A stretch of 64,000 nucleotides of DNA from CBDDBH01 sp965225625. GTDB taxonomy: Bacteria; Pseudomonadota; Gammaproteobacteria; JADZEE01. The translations under genes and the position numbers were made by a program. The stretch is taken from positions 62,001 to 126,000 of the forward strand of contig CBDDBH010000029.1 of assembly GCA_965225625.1 (NCBI GenBank), read 5' to 3'. Of the stretch, positions 1 through 9,606 are shown one piece after another (within the stretch, counting starts at the first letter, position 1; every line of letters starts with the position of its first letter). A model generated the notes under the pieces. The model did no database searches, was not told the origin of the DNA, and saw nothing but the letters and a program-made list of their open reading frames with translations.

Positions 1-1
1 A

Positions 2-124
2 TTTATTACCAACAGCCTGATAGGCGCCGTCGCACTAACTCAAATGAATGTGCGAAGCTTGTCGGTGTCTCCGCGGGTACCGACATTAAGCGAACTGGCC
101 TTCGCGCAAGACCAACATGCCTAA
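2..124 (+). CDS. C-terminal end of an unidentified protein (5' partial)
   Basis: The frame is open from the window edge and stops with TAA at 122-124, overlapping the next ATG by eight bases. The visible 40 residues start with a hydrophobic stretch and end in a polar tail. The tight overlap with the following lipoprotein gene suggests they share a transcript. I do not recognise the family. Another frame is also open here, so the coding call rests mainly on the overlap. Confidence 0.35.
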   Translation, partial: FITNSLIGAVALTQMNVRSLSVSPRVPTLSELAFAQDQHA

Positions 125-665
125 CTCGTCTACTGCAGCCACGATTGTGCTCGCGCTGTTACTCACCGCCTTGGGCGGATGCGGCTCAGCGCCGCCGCCA
201 GACCACCTCGACCCGTATATCTCCTGCAACGGCAGCAGTTCAACGGCAATCATGCAACTCCCAGATCCGCTGGGCCGGTGGGGACGGGTAGCCTGTACCA
301 AATATGGTCACGTCATCGATGCCGCAACCGGCTGGCAGTGGACCGGACCGAAGTCGGCAATCGTATTGTCATCTCAGCTTGCCGACACACTGCAAGAACT
401 GGGCAACGCGGTGTACTGGCAGTCGATGACGGTAGAAGTTATTTTCGACGACGAAGCCGCAACAATTCTTAATCGCTATGAACGCGATGTTGCGCCGTTT
501 GCGAACTCCCTGCTGGTAGAGGTCTGGAAATTGAGGGCGAGCAATAACCAGGATGTAACACAAACCGTCTATTTTCTGCTCGATGATGGGAAACCCAGTG
601 CCTATCTGTGCGATACGGGATGTCAAACGGGCACGCCGATTCATATTACGAGAACAACGAGGTAA
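117..665 (+). CDS. Hypothetical lipoprotein
   Basis: A 182-residue protein with an N-terminal hydrophobic segment ending in a lipobox (LGGC, lipidated Cys at residue 22), so it is predicted to be an outer- or inner-membrane-anchored periplasmic lipoprotein. The mature part holds a few cysteines that could form disulfides and shows no domain I recognise. It ends four bases before the next gene, which also encodes a predicted lipoprotein, so the two are probably co-transcribed. Function is unknown. Confidence 0.75.
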   Translation: MPNSSTAATIVLALLLTALGGCGSAPPPDHLDPYISCNGSSSTAIMQLPDPLGRWGRVACTKYGHVIDAATGWQWTGPKSAIVLSSQLADTLQELGNAVYWQSMTVEVIFDDEAATILNRYERDVAPFANSLLVEVWKLRASNNQDVTQTVYFLLDDGKPSAYLCDTGCQTGTPIHITRTTR

Positions 666-669
666 TGAG

Positions 670-1695
670 ATGACGCCATCACCGCGACCATCAAACCAAC
701 ACAGATTAGCAATCAGCCGCATAGCTGCGATGCTTGTGTTCAGTGGTGCTTTGGTCGGCTGTTCGCAAGAGTCCACACCCCCGGCCGCGAACACCGCAAC
801 GCCAGCGACCCAGACCCAATCCACAGCAAAGCCACTGACGTCGGAGCCCGCCGATAGACCGACGATTCTCGTGACCGCCGTGACGGGACGTCAAGGCAGA
901 GCACTTGCGAGGCAATTGCTGGAACGGGGTTTTCACGTACGGGGCCTCAGTCGTGATGTTTCAAAAGCTAGCGCGCGAACCCTGGTCGAAGCTGGCGTGG
1001 ACATGGTTCAGGGCGATTTCGCCGATCCCGCATCAGTACAACGTGCGGCAATGGGCGCTCAGGGGATGTTCCTGAACATACCGAGCAGTCCGAGCGAAAT
1101 CACTATGGGCGCAAACGCCGTCGATGCAGCGTTGGCCGCCGGCGTTCAACATCTGGTCTACTCAACCTCGCTGACAACCGATCCGGACAACGGAATTGCG
1201 GACACGCCTAAAGCAGCGGTTGAGCAACATTTGCGTGATAGCGGCCTGCCATACACGATACTGCGCCCCGCGATGTTCATGGAAAACTATGCCGGCGGCC
1301 AGGCACGGATTGCCACCACTGGCCTACGCGACCCGCGTGATGCCGGCTCGATACAGCAGTTCATCTCAGTGGAAGACATCGCGTTTTTCGCTGCCCAGGC
1401 GCTGGCGGATCCCGCGTCGTGGGCGGGACGGGAATTGAATATTGCGACCGACGCGTTGACCGGCACGCAGGTCGCAGCGCTATTCGCCCAGGTGATGGGA
1501 CAACCAGTCGCCTACACTCAAATAACCTGGGAACAATGGGGTGCTACTCGCCCGCCGCGACTGGTTAGAGTGTATCAGTGGTACGAACAGGGCGCGCTGT
1601 TGATCAACGTAACGGCATTACGTGAACGTTACCCCAAATTGCGCACCTTGGAACAATACTTGCGAGCCAGCGGCTGGGAAAACTGGACGCAATAG
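670..1695 (+). CDS. NmrA-like NAD(P)-binding protein with lipoprotein signal
   Basis: The protein has 341 residues. I chose ATG 670 because a purine-rich GAGGTAATGAG lies just before it; an upstream in-frame start at 583 would overlap the previous gene. Residues 1-31 form a lipoprotein signal (lipobox LVGC, Cys31), followed by a Pro/Thr/Ala-rich linker to about residue 63. From there it is a Rossmann fold with the TGRQGRA dinucleotide loop near residue 72, as in NmrA/NAD-dependent epimerase-like SDRs. The combination of export signal and cytosolic-type cofactor fold is odd. Substrate is unknown. Family call is confident, localisation is inferred. Confidence 0.8.
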   Translation: MTPSPRPSNQHRLAISRIAAMLVFSGALVGCSQESTPPAANTATPATQTQSTAKPLTSEPADRPTILVTAVTGRQGRALARQLLERGFHVRGLSRDVSKASARTLVEAGVDMVQGDFADPASVQRAAMGAQGMFLNIPSSPSEITMGANAVDAALAAGVQHLVYSTSLTTDPDNGIADTPKAAVEQHLRDSGLPYTILRPAMFMENYAGGQARIATTGLRDPRDAGSIQQFISVEDIAFFAAQALADPASWAGRELNIATDALTGTQVAALFAQVMGQPVAYTQITWEQWGATRPPRLVRVYQWYEQGALLINVTALRERYPKLRTLEQYLRASGWENWTQ

Positions 1696-1701
1696 CAAAC
1701 T

Positions 1702-2856
1702 TTAGGCTGGCTCTGCTACCTCGTCCTTCACCGCCCAGGCCTTGTACAGGTCCGGCACTTCGACGGCCGTCGCCGCATCCGTCATGGTCAACGGTTTTTC
1801 GCAATCGATATTGATGGCGGTAAATTCCAAGCGCGCGTGCTTCTGCCAGTTTTTACGAGAATTTTTCATGACGCCCGGATGCGGCCCGTGATGCAGGCCA
1901 CCCGGATTGAGGCTCATCACACCAGTGGCGGCACTTTCGCTGCCCTTTGGGCGGGCCAGTGTGAACTCGCCGTCATGCGTAAAGAAAACTTCATCAAAAT
2001 CGATATTGCGATGCGCCCAAGGCACGCGCTCCACTGCGGGATCTGTTTCGTAGGGTCGGGGTGTGAACGTGCACACAAAGATGCCCTGCGCCTGGAACGT
2101 CGTGTGTGCGCTCGGTGGCAAGTGCACACGGTCGCTCATGAACCCACACAAATCACGCGTGTTTAGTTTCAATACCGTTAAGGAGCCGTGCCAACCGACC
2201 ACATCCATGGGCGAGAACGGATAAAAGACGGACGTGTAGCGATCGTGCTTTTTAATCCGCAGTTCCCACTCCTGCTGTTCACTGTGTTCAACGGGCGCCG
2301 GTTCAGGCGACTCCAGTCGGGTAAAATCGAACGGCGCATTCTGGCCCAATAGGCCGCGCTCGGGGAAGTCGAACGGCGCGCGTGATTCCACTATCAACGA
2401 GAAATTATCGCTGCTGAAATAGACGAAGCGATAATTTGTGCCCTTGGGAACGAGGATGTAGTCACCAGGTTCGAAACTCATTACGCCGAAGTCGCATTCG
2501 AATTGACCTTCGCCTTTATGAATGAAGTGCAACTCGTCGCCATCGGCGTTGCGAAAGAAATACGGCATGGTTACGCGCCGCCGGGAAATGAACAGTCGCA
2601 TGTCCTCGTTATACAAAACAGCCACTGGGCGACCGTTCGGATCATGCATGTCTTCCGGCGACAAATCGTAAGTGCGGATCGCATGTGGTTGCAGCGGCCC
2701 TTCGATCCGCGTCCAGTCGGTCGGTGAGTGTAGCCGATACAATTGCGCCTGGTCGCCGAAGAATCCGGAGCGGCCAAACTCTTCCTCGTAAGTGCCTTCC
2801 GGTATGTTGGAATGAGCCTGCTTGGTATGTATGCCCTTGGCGAAGTTGTGTTTCAT
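1702..2856 (-). CDS. hmgA: Homogentisate 1,2-dioxygenase
   Basis: A 384-residue cupin-type protein of the homogentisate dioxygenase family, which opens the homogentisate ring to maleylacetoacetate in tyrosine/phenylalanine breakdown. Visible hallmarks are the N-terminal NIPEGTYEEE-like region, the central double-cupin core, and the C-terminal LHHGPHPG motif that supplies an iron-ligand histidine. It is shorter than the roughly 430-440 residues of the classic enzyme but matches shorter bacterial homologues. No fumarylacetoacetase or maleylacetoacetate isomerase gene lies beside it, so the pathway is not clustered here. It converges on the Rossmann-fold lipoprotein gene with a gap of six bases. 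Confidence 0.85.
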   Translation of the reverse strand: MKHNFAKGIHTKQAHSNIPEGTYEEEFGRSGFFGDQAQLYRLHSPTDWTRIEGPLQPHAIRTYDLSPEDMHDPNGRPVAVLYNEDMRLFISRRRVTMPYFFRNADGDELHFIHKGEGQFECDFGVMSFEPGDYILVPKGTNYRFVYFSSDNFSLIVESRAPFDFPERGLLGQNAPFDFTRLESPEPAPVEHSEQQEWELRIKKHDRYTSVFYPFSPMDVVGWHGSLTVLKLNTRDLCGFMSDRVHLPPSAHTTFQAQGIFVCTFTPRPYETDPAVERVPWAHRNIDFDEVFFTHDGEFTLARPKGSESAATGVMSLNPGGLHHGPHPGVMKNSRKNWQKHARLEFTAINIDCEKPLTMTDAATAVEVPDLYKAWAVKDEVAEPA

Positions 2857-2972
2857 GACGGTCTCCGTGCTTTACTGCAATTCGAGGTGATGATGATACC
2901 ATCGCGCGCAAACCTTTGAGGAGGGGTTCACTGGGGGGATGACACCTGATTTCCATCAATAACGCCATCCTG

Positions 2973-3437
2973 GTGGTGGCTGTGAGCGAGCACGACATTG
3001 CCAGCGAAATGCCTGCGGGCGAGTCACCTGGGACCGCCATAGTCGAGCATCACGAAACGCTGCGGCAGCTCACCAAACAACATAAGGGCGCGGTCTTCAG
3101 GGTTATTGAGGCGCGGCTGCTGTGCTCTTTCCCTACCGCGGATGACGCCGCGCTGGCAGCGTTGGCGATGCGCAGTGCGACTACGGGTGCCCAGGCGAAG
3201 CTGTCGATACAAATAGGATTTCACTATGGGCCAGTGCAGCTTGAGGGCGCCAATATGTTCGGCGAAGCGGTGAACGTCGCCGCGCAAATTGCCGAACAGG
3301 CATACCCGGCTCAAATCAGCACGAGCAAACAGACAGTAGATGCGCTTTCGGCGAAACTGCGGGCCAAGGCTCGCTTGCTCGGCGCCGCGTCATTGCAGGC
3401 AATCGGGCCGAGCGAGCTTTATGAGATCGGCGAGTAA
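2973..3437 (+). CDS. Degenerate class III nucleotide cyclase-like domain protein
   Basis: The C-terminal half (FHYGPVQLEGANMFGEAVNVAA) resembles the core of class III adenylate/guanylate cyclases, and the whole protein is about one such domain. The N-terminal metal-binding motif, normally ADVSGS-like, reads VAVSEHD here, so the first catalytic aspartate is missing and activity is unlikely. The frame stays open upstream to a TGA at 2940, so ATT 2949 or CTG 2946 are alternative starts; GTG 2973 is used. It lies 26 bases before the MFS gene and may share its transcript. A sensor or scaffold role is only inference. Confidence 0.6.
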   Translation: MVAVSEHDIASEMPAGESPGTAIVEHHETLRQLTKQHKGAVFRVIEARLLCSFPTADDAALAALAMRSATTGAQAKLSIQIGFHYGPVQLEGANMFGEAVNVAAQIAEQAYPAQISTSKQTVDALSAKLRAKARLLGAASLQAIGPSELYEIGE

Positions 3438-3463
3438 GCAAAGCGCCGACGTGGGTTGATTCA

Positions 3464-4717
3464 GTGGCAGCGCGATTTTTTTACGGCTGGTGGGTAGTAC
3501 TGGCTTCGGCTGTCGGCCTGGCACTGCATTATGGTCCGGTCATATCACTGACCTTCGGGATTTTTCTCAAGCCCGTTGCCGCAGAATTCGGCTGGAGCCG
3601 CACCCAGATCTCGGCTGCATTTTCGCTGTCTGTGATCGTGTTAACGCTATTGCAGCCGCTAACTGGCCGCTGGGTGGACCGTTACGGAGCGCGCCGCATC
3701 ATCGTCTCGTCAACCGTGTTATTCGGCTTGACCGTAATGGGATTTTGCCTGCAAACCGGCGTGCTCTGGCATTACTACGCGTTGTGGTTGCTATTGGGTT
3801 TTGTCGGTACCGGATCCACGCCGGTGCCGTATTCGAAGGTGATTACGCAATGGTTTGATCGCCGGCGCGGACTTGCACTTGCCATCGCTGTCAGCGGCAG
3901 CTCCATCGGCACCATCGTTATCCCACCTTTGACCCAGGCGATAATCGATGGCCGTGGCTGGCGTGGCGCCTACCTCGCGCTTGGTTTGCTGGTGGTTTTC
4001 GTCGCGGTGCCAACCGTGAGTTTGCTGATGAGGAACACGCCCGCAAGCATGGGGCTGCGCGTGGACGGTGAGGAGACGCTGGCCGACCGCGTGATCAACC
4101 GCGACGATGAGAACACCGGCTTGAGCATAAACGCGGCCAGGCGCCATCGCGCTTTGTGGATAATGATCATCGCCTTTTTTGGCATGTCCGTGAGTTTTCA
4201 CGCCTGTATCCTTCACTTTGTGCCGTTGTTGACCGATCGCGGTATCTCGCCCGCTGACGCTGCCGGCATGACCTCAATTCTGGCCGTTGGCATTCTCATC
4301 GGCAGGTTGGTCACGGGGTTGCTGCTCGACCGCTACTTCGCTCCGCACGTCGCTATGGGCTTCTTCTCGGCGCTGGGCGCCGGCCTCGTGATCCTGTGGA
4401 GCGGTGCCGGTGGCGCCTGGTTGATAGCTGCTGCCATCCTCATCGGACTTGCGCAAGGCGCCGAGTTGGACCTCATGGCCTACATGGTGAGCCGCTATTT
4501 TGGATTGCGTGCATTTGCCGAGATTTACAGCTATGCCTTCTCCGGCTTCATGCTCGGTGCGGTCGTTGGACCACCGCTGATGGCTGCAACATTTGACGCG
4601 ACGGGCTCGTATCAAGGAGCGCTTGCTGGATTTTTCCTGGCACCGATTATCGCCATAATCTGCATGACACGACTTGGTCCCTACCGCCTATGGGAGCATC
4701 AATCGGATCCCACCTGA
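3464..4717 (+). CDS. MFS transporter (monocarboxylate/oxalate-formate antiporter-like)
   Basis: A 417-residue polytopic membrane protein with about twelve hydrophobic segments. The N-terminal FYGWWVVLAS and FGWSRTQISAAFS motifs are typical of the monocarboxylate porter/OFA branch of the major facilitator superfamily, and GRWVDRYGARR is the MFS loop 2-3 signature. The start is GTG 3464. Substrate cannot be read from sequence; a small carboxylate is the family expectation. Its 3' end overlaps by 19 bases the 3' end of the convergent, IS-disrupted RND gene. Confidence 0.85.
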   Translation: MAARFFYGWWVVLASAVGLALHYGPVISLTFGIFLKPVAAEFGWSRTQISAAFSLSVIVLTLLQPLTGRWVDRYGARRIIVSSTVLFGLTVMGFCLQTGVLWHYYALWLLLGFVGTGSTPVPYSKVITQWFDRRRGLALAIAVSGSSIGTIVIPPLTQAIIDGRGWRGAYLALGLLVVFVAVPTVSLLMRNTPASMGLRVDGEETLADRVINRDDENTGLSINAARRHRALWIMIIAFFGMSVSFHACILHFVPLLTDRGISPADAAGMTSILAVGILIGRLVTGLLLDRYFAPHVAMGFFSALGAGLVILWSGAGGAWLIAAAILIGLAQGAELDLMAYMVSRYFGLRAFAEIYSYAFSGFMLGAVVGPPLMAATFDATGSYQGALAGFFLAPIIAIICMTRLGPYRLWEHQSDPT

Positions 4718-5387
4718 GCGTCCCCATCGAATTTCATCAGCAAAGGCGGCAGGAAAAAGAAATCCACGGCCAATGCCAGGACAATTACGACTGTGGTCAA
4801 GATTGCCATATTCGCGTTGGCGCCAAACGGGGATGTGGAAAGAACCATAAAACCCATTACCAACACGGTCGAGGTAACCAGCAGCGCTGGTCCGACGGTG
4901 GCAAACGCATAGACGACCGCGTCCGGACTGCTTAGCGTCAGCTCGCGTCGCGCCCGCAGGTATTTGCTCAGGAAGTGCACAGTATCGTCAATGACGATGC
5001 CCAGCGTAAGCCCGATGACCAGCGCTATCCCTATGCCCACTTGTCCGTTGACAACGCCCCAAACACCGAATCCCATGGCCGCCGGAAACAAATTCGGGAT
5101 CAAACTGATCAGCCCGAATTTTAGCGAGCGAAACGCCACCGCCAACAGTAGGGAAATCAGGATGAGTGCCATGCCCGTACTCAAGACGATACTGGGCACC
5201 GACCGCTGCACAACGCCCGAAAACATGAACGACACACCAACACCCGAACTCGAGCGCATTTTATGAGAGCTGTCCTTGAGCCAATCCTGCACGATCACCT
5301 CGAACGCAACCAGGTCGCGGGTCGACAGTGTCTGGGTGGTCACCGACACACGGATAGCGGACTTGTCGATATTGATCTGATCGTTTA

Positions 5388-6488
5388 CTCAGCAGTCGCC
5401 AATATAGGCGACAGATGGAGCAAGAAAGAATGATCGAACAAGGTGGGGCATACGCTTGAGTTGGGCTAGTTGCTCCTCGATCTTCTCGCGCAGTGTTTCG
5501 CCCGCCCGCAGTGGCCGTCGCGCTGCACCCGTGCGCTTGACGTGACTCCACACCCATTCATCGGGGTTCAGGTCTGGCGCGTAACCGGGCAGAAAATGCA
5601 GGCTCAGCCGGCCATTCGTCGAAGCGACGTAGTCGCGCACGCGCGCGGTCTTGTGCGCCGGCAGACTGTCGAGCACGAGATGCACCGGTTTGCGCCGGCC
5701 CCGCATGAGCTGGCGCAGCAAGGTGATAAACAAAGCGGCTTTGAGCGCGCCGCTATAGGTGCAAAACCAGAACGCCCCGTTGGCGTTGATCGCCGAGGCG
5801 GCACTGAACGATTGACGCTGTCCGGGTCGGTACACGACCGGCGTCTGGCCGCGCACGCCCCAGGTCTTACCGTGCACCGTATCAGCACGGAAGCCAGACT
5901 CATCCCAGAAAAACACCTCGCCACCGTGCTGTTTCGCTTGACGGGCGATGGCTGGGAAGGTTTCACGCTGCCAGCGTTCAATCGCCTCGGGGTCCCGCTG
6001 ATAGGCTCGCTGCAGCGGCTTGTGCGGCGTCAATCCCAGTTTCGCCAACAACTCCCCGACCGCCGTGACGCCTATCGTCACCCCGAACTTCTGCGTCACC
6101 AACTCCACGACCACCGCGCGCGTCCACAAGCCGAAGTCCAATCCATACTGTCGCGGGTCACGACCATTGATCCAGCGGAACACCTGTCGCTCTTGCGCCG
6201 CGCTCAGGGTTCGTGGCCGCCCCGTAGCCTTCGTCGAACGCAACGCCTTGATGCCGACACCCGGCTGCAGCGCCGCTTTGATCCATTTGTAGATGGTCGT
6301 CCGGTTGAACCCGAACGATGCGATCACCGTCGCCGGCGACTCGCCTTCGCGAACGCGCTCTATCGCCATCAAGCGAATAGCTTCCAAGGTCGAATGGTCA
6401 AGCGTGCGGCCGTCCAGTTTCATATCTGATCCGATCGGTACGCTCTCAGAAAGTTCCATCGATGTCGCCTTATTTATCGACTAGTGAG
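5388..6488 (-). mobile_element. IS630-family insertion sequence
   Basis: A 1101-bp element with terminal inverted repeats: one end begins CTCAGCAGTCGCC at 5388, the other reads CTCACTAGTCGAT on the opposite strand from 6488. A second conserved block (GGCGACA) lies further inside each end. It is flanked by TA at 5386-5387 and 6489-6490, the duplicated dinucleotide target typical of IS630/Tc1-type transposition. It carries a single transposase gene and interrupts the RND gene. Ends and duplication were read directly from the sequence. Confidence 0.93.
5389..6423 (-). CDS. IS630-family transposase
   Basis: A DDE transposase of 344 residues from ATG 6423 (preferred because the family starts M-x-x-DGR; ATG 6459 adds 12 residues without a clear ribosome site). 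The N-terminal helix-turn-helix (residues about 15-65) binds the ends. The catalytic triad is visible as FFWDESGF (first Asp), HLVLDSLPAHK (second Asp) and YAPDLNPDEWVW (Glu, in the Tc1/mariner-like LNP context). The stop codon lies inside the left inverted repeat. The gene is full length and looks intact. Confidence 0.93.
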   Translation of the reverse strand: MKLDGRTLDHSTLEAIRLMAIERVREGESPATVIASFGFNRTTIYKWIKAALQPGVGIKALRSTKATGRPRTLSAAQERQVFRWINGRDPRQYGLDFGLWTRAVVVELVTQKFGVTIGVTAVGELLAKLGLTPHKPLQRAYQRDPEAIERWQRETFPAIARQAKQHGGEVFFWDESGFRADTVHGKTWGVRGQTPVVYRPGQRQSFSAASAINANGAFWFCTYSGALKAALFITLLRQLMRGRRKPVHLVLDSLPAHKTARVRDYVASTNGRLSLHFLPGYAPDLNPDEWVWSHVKRTGAARRPLRAGETLREKIEEQLAQLKRMPHLVRSFFLAPSVAYIGDC

Positions 6489-6985
6489 TAAGTCGAGTCC
6501 GTAAGGCAGCGACATCTCGTACAGCAACAAATACTGCGCGGCCAGCTCTCTTTGCTCGGGCAGACGGTACCAGGCGGGATCATCGGCATGCAGGTTCTTG
6601 TTCAAGCGTTTCATGGTATCGGTGAGCACGTTGACGTGAATTACCTCCTCACGCGCACGCAGCCAATTTGCGAATTGCTCGACCTCCCGCAGAAATTCGG
6701 GGTTACTGACGCCGCCGGACTCACCGGATGAGAGTTCATAGTCGATATAATAAATGCCGGTAAGGTTCTCGGAGATGAAATCAGAAGCGCGACGAAACGC
6801 AAATGAACGATCGAAATTGTTCTCGATAATGTTCTCGTTGAGCTGGTTGTTGGGTATAAGTGCCAACAATCCAATAATCAGCACACTGCAAAGCGGCAGC
6901 AGTGTGGCGCGTTTTGCGACCACAAACAGGCCCAGGCGCTGCATGTAGGACACGCTGTCCGTTGTGCTGCGCGGGATCCGCACAG

Positions 6986-8370
6986 GAGTTATTGTCAAAT
7001 CTGGTGTTCAGTCGGATGAATCAAGCGGCGGCCTGGTTGATCGCTGTCACTTCGATCCCATCTTTGAATTTGATCCCGGTCACCAGCTTCGCCAAGTAAT
7101 CGAAACCGCGTAATCGTCGCCAGTTCTTCTCCGCACATTGACTGAGCTTGAACATCATATGCAGCATGCCGTCACGGGACAGGCAGCCCTTCGTACGTTT
7201 GGTCCTATGGCGGATGGTCGCGAAGCTCGATTCAATCGGATTGCTTGTACGGATGCTCTGCCAATGCTGTGCCGGAAAATCGTAGAAGGACATGAGCTCC
7301 TCGTGATCTTTTTGCAGGCACAAAGTTGCCTTCGGGTATTTCGCCTCATACGTCGCGATGAATAAGTGGAACGCTGTCTCAGCATCAGCCTTCGTCTCCG
7401 CCTGCCAGATCTCGTGCAGCGCCTGCGTCGCTTTCGCCTGTGACGATTTCGGAAAACAATTGAGAACGTTCATCGTCTTGTGCATCCAGCATCGCTGCTG
7501 GCGTGTCTCGCTGTATATTTCTTCCAGCGCCGCCCAGAATCCCATCGCACCGTCACCAATCGCTAACTGGGGCGCATTCATCCCACGGGACCTCAACTTC
7601 AGCAAGACCTCGCGCCAGCTCTGCGTCGACTCACGCACACCGTCCTCAATCGCCAGAAAATGCTTCTCGCCACGCTCATTCACCCCGATCACCACCAACG
7701 CGCACAGCTTCGTCTGCTCGGCACGCAGCCCGCTGTAGACACCATCTGCCCACACATAAACCCAACAGTCACGATCTAATCGTGCCGTACTCCACGCCTG
7801 ATACTCTTGCGCCCAGATCCGCTTCAACCGCGATACCGTGCTGGCGGATAGACCCTTTGCCTGTGGCCCTACCAGAACTTGCAACGCTTCACCCATCTCG
7901 CCTGAAGATACCCCTTTCAAATACAGCCACGGTAGCGCCGCTTCCAATGTCCTGGTCTTGCGAACGTACGGCGGCACCAAGGCTGACCGGAATGTCACTG
8001 GCTCTCCCGTCTTCGCCCGCACCTTCGGCACCTTCACCGTGACCGGACCAATACCGGTCTGCAATTGCCGCTCTGGCAGATAGCCGTTGCGCACCACTGC
8101 CGCTCGACCCGCACCCGTCACACGACCTGTATGACTCGCCAACAATTCCTGCAACTCTGCATCTACGGCTTGCCGGATCAAGGCCTGGGCACCCGCTCTC
8201 AACATCGACGTGAGGGCATCTCCTGCCTCCACTCGACCTGATAATTCAACAACGTTATTCTCTTTCATGGTGGCGTATCCTCTTTGGTTGCTTTGCTGTG
8301 TGCTAACAACATTTCAACCAGATACGCCGCCTCTATTCAATCTCCCGAACACCAGATTCAGTTATAACTC
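6986..8370 (-). mobile_element. IS256-family insertion sequence with 9-bp target duplication
   Basis: A 1385-bp element. The left end reads GAGTTATTGTC at 6986; the right end, read on the other strand from 8370, is GAGTTATAACT, and both continue into a shared AATCTGGTGTTC block. The flanking 9-mer TCCGCACAG occurs at 6977-6985 and 8371-8379. Duplications of 8-9 bp are normal for IS256. The element holds one transposase gene and splits the RND exporter gene in its inter-repeat linker. Confidence 0.93.
7021..8268 (-). CDS. IS256-family (mutator-type) transposase
   Basis: A 415-residue DDE transposase. The acidic residues are visible in YVWADGVYSG and LAIGDGAMGFW, with the C-terminal Glu in SNPIESSFATIRHRTKRTKG, the IS256/mutator signature. 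Residues 1-60 are a helical DNA-binding region. The cysteine/histidine motif CWMHKTMN after the second Asp is also typical. The gene fills the element and shows no frameshift, so it may still be active. Confidence 0.94.
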   Translation of the reverse strand: MKENNVVELSGRVEAGDALTSMLRAGAQALIRQAVDAELQELLASHTGRVTGAGRAAVVRNGYLPERQLQTGIGPVTVKVPKVRAKTGEPVTFRSALVPPYVRKTRTLEAALPWLYLKGVSSGEMGEALQVLVGPQAKGLSASTVSRLKRIWAQEYQAWSTARLDRDCWVYVWADGVYSGLRAEQTKLCALVVIGVNERGEKHFLAIEDGVRESTQSWREVLLKLRSRGMNAPQLAIGDGAMGFWAALEEIYSETRQQRCWMHKTMNVLNCFPKSSQAKATQALHEIWQAETKADAETAFHLFIATYEAKYPKATLCLQKDHEELMSFYDFPAQHWQSIRTSNPIESSFATIRHRTKRTKGCLSRDGMLHMMFKLSQCAEKNWRRLRGFDYLAKLVTGIKFKDGIEVTAINQAAA

Positions 8371-9606
8371 TCCGCACAGGCAATAGTGACAACAATGCAG
8401 GCAGTAAGGTGACCGATAAAACAAATGCGATCAGCACACCCGCGGCGGCTGTGTTACCCATCCACCGCGCAGGCGGAAGGCCCATGGTATTGAGTGTGGT
8501 GAAGCCCAAGGCCGTCGTGACACTGGCCAGTGCAACGGGCTGCAGGTTGATGCGCAGTGTCTCTTCCAGCGCTGCACGTTTGACTTTGCCTTGGTGCATT
8601 GCGTGCGTAAATGTACTGAGCAAATGTACGCAGTTGGCAATCGCCAGCGTCAGGATGATGATCGGTGTGCTCCCAGACATAGAGGTCAACGGCAGGCCTG
8701 TGTATCCGCGCAAACCCATTGCCGCCATTACGGACGGTGCAATTACCAACAAAGTAGTGAAAGTGCCGATGATGCTACGCGTAAGCAAAAGCAGTACTGC
8801 AGCCATGAGCAGGAAGCTCTTTGGAATAAGCGTGCGCATATCCCGCTCGCCGGCTTCGGGAAAGCTCGCATCTAGCATCATCTGTCCGCCGATGTGCAGC
8901 TCGATGTCCGGATAATGGCCATTAAATTCCGCCGCCGCCTCACGCAAACTTGCGGTCAGGATCGGCACTTCCTTGGTCTGATCGATGCGCGGCAGCAATA
9001 CTCGAACGTTAATCCCAGCGACACGGCCGTCGGCGGCGATCAAACGCCGCGCCAATAACGGTTCATTGAGCGCAATATCCCTAATGCGCTGTCGTGCAAC
9101 GTCGCTGAGGGACCCGGGCTCCAAAACCAAATCCTGGACCTGCAGATCGTCGCCGTCGGCTTCGGTGTGCTGATAATTAGCAATCGAATCCACACGGGTG
9201 GTGTAGGCGATCTGCCAAGAGCGGTCGGTCAGCTCTTTCAATGCGCTGAGGTTACGGCGTGTAAACATATCGCCATCGCGCGGCGCGAGGACGAACATGA
9301 CATTGTCACTCTTGGTGTAAGTGGCCTCCATCGCCTCGAAAGCGGCAAGCTCCGGGTTGTCCTGATCGAAGAACACCCGGTAGTCCGGGTCGAACTGCAA
9401 ATGGCGACCGCCGCTCGCCGCGACCGCGACCAACGCCAGCGTAACGACAATGCACAGCCAACGATGATCCAATATCAGGCGGGCGAAACGCAGTTCGAAG
9501 TCTTGCATGGGCCGCGCGGATTATACGGAAGCGCTTTAGAAGTGCCAGCCCCGCGAACAATCTGTGTAGTATTACCACAAAGCCCGCGATTAGGAGCTCT
9601 GTTGCG

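Larger units (their letters stand above)
4699..9508 (-). pseudogene. RND/MMPL-family exporter gene split by two insertion sequences
   Basis: Three segments read as one protein: the N-terminal part (9508 down to 8371), a middle part (6976-6489) and a C-terminal part (5385-4699). An IS256-family element lies between the first two and an IS630-family element between the last two. Removing each element plus one copy of its target duplication gives exactly 771 codons in one frame, and the junctions read LLPVRIPRS and GLDLNDQ. The protein has RND features: a hydrophobic N-terminus, a large periplasmic loop, several-helix bundles, and the GIVIDDTVHF motif of MMPL/HAE3-type exporters. About 770 residues fits that family. 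The gene cannot now make the full pump. Both remnants keep long open frames, which suggests the insertions are recent. Confidence 0.9.

Noticed and set aside
5470..6429. Long plus-strand open frame opposite the IS630 transposase
   Set aside because: It is an antisense shadow of the transposase, which carries the full DDE motif set; the plus-strand product has no domain and an arginine-rich random look.
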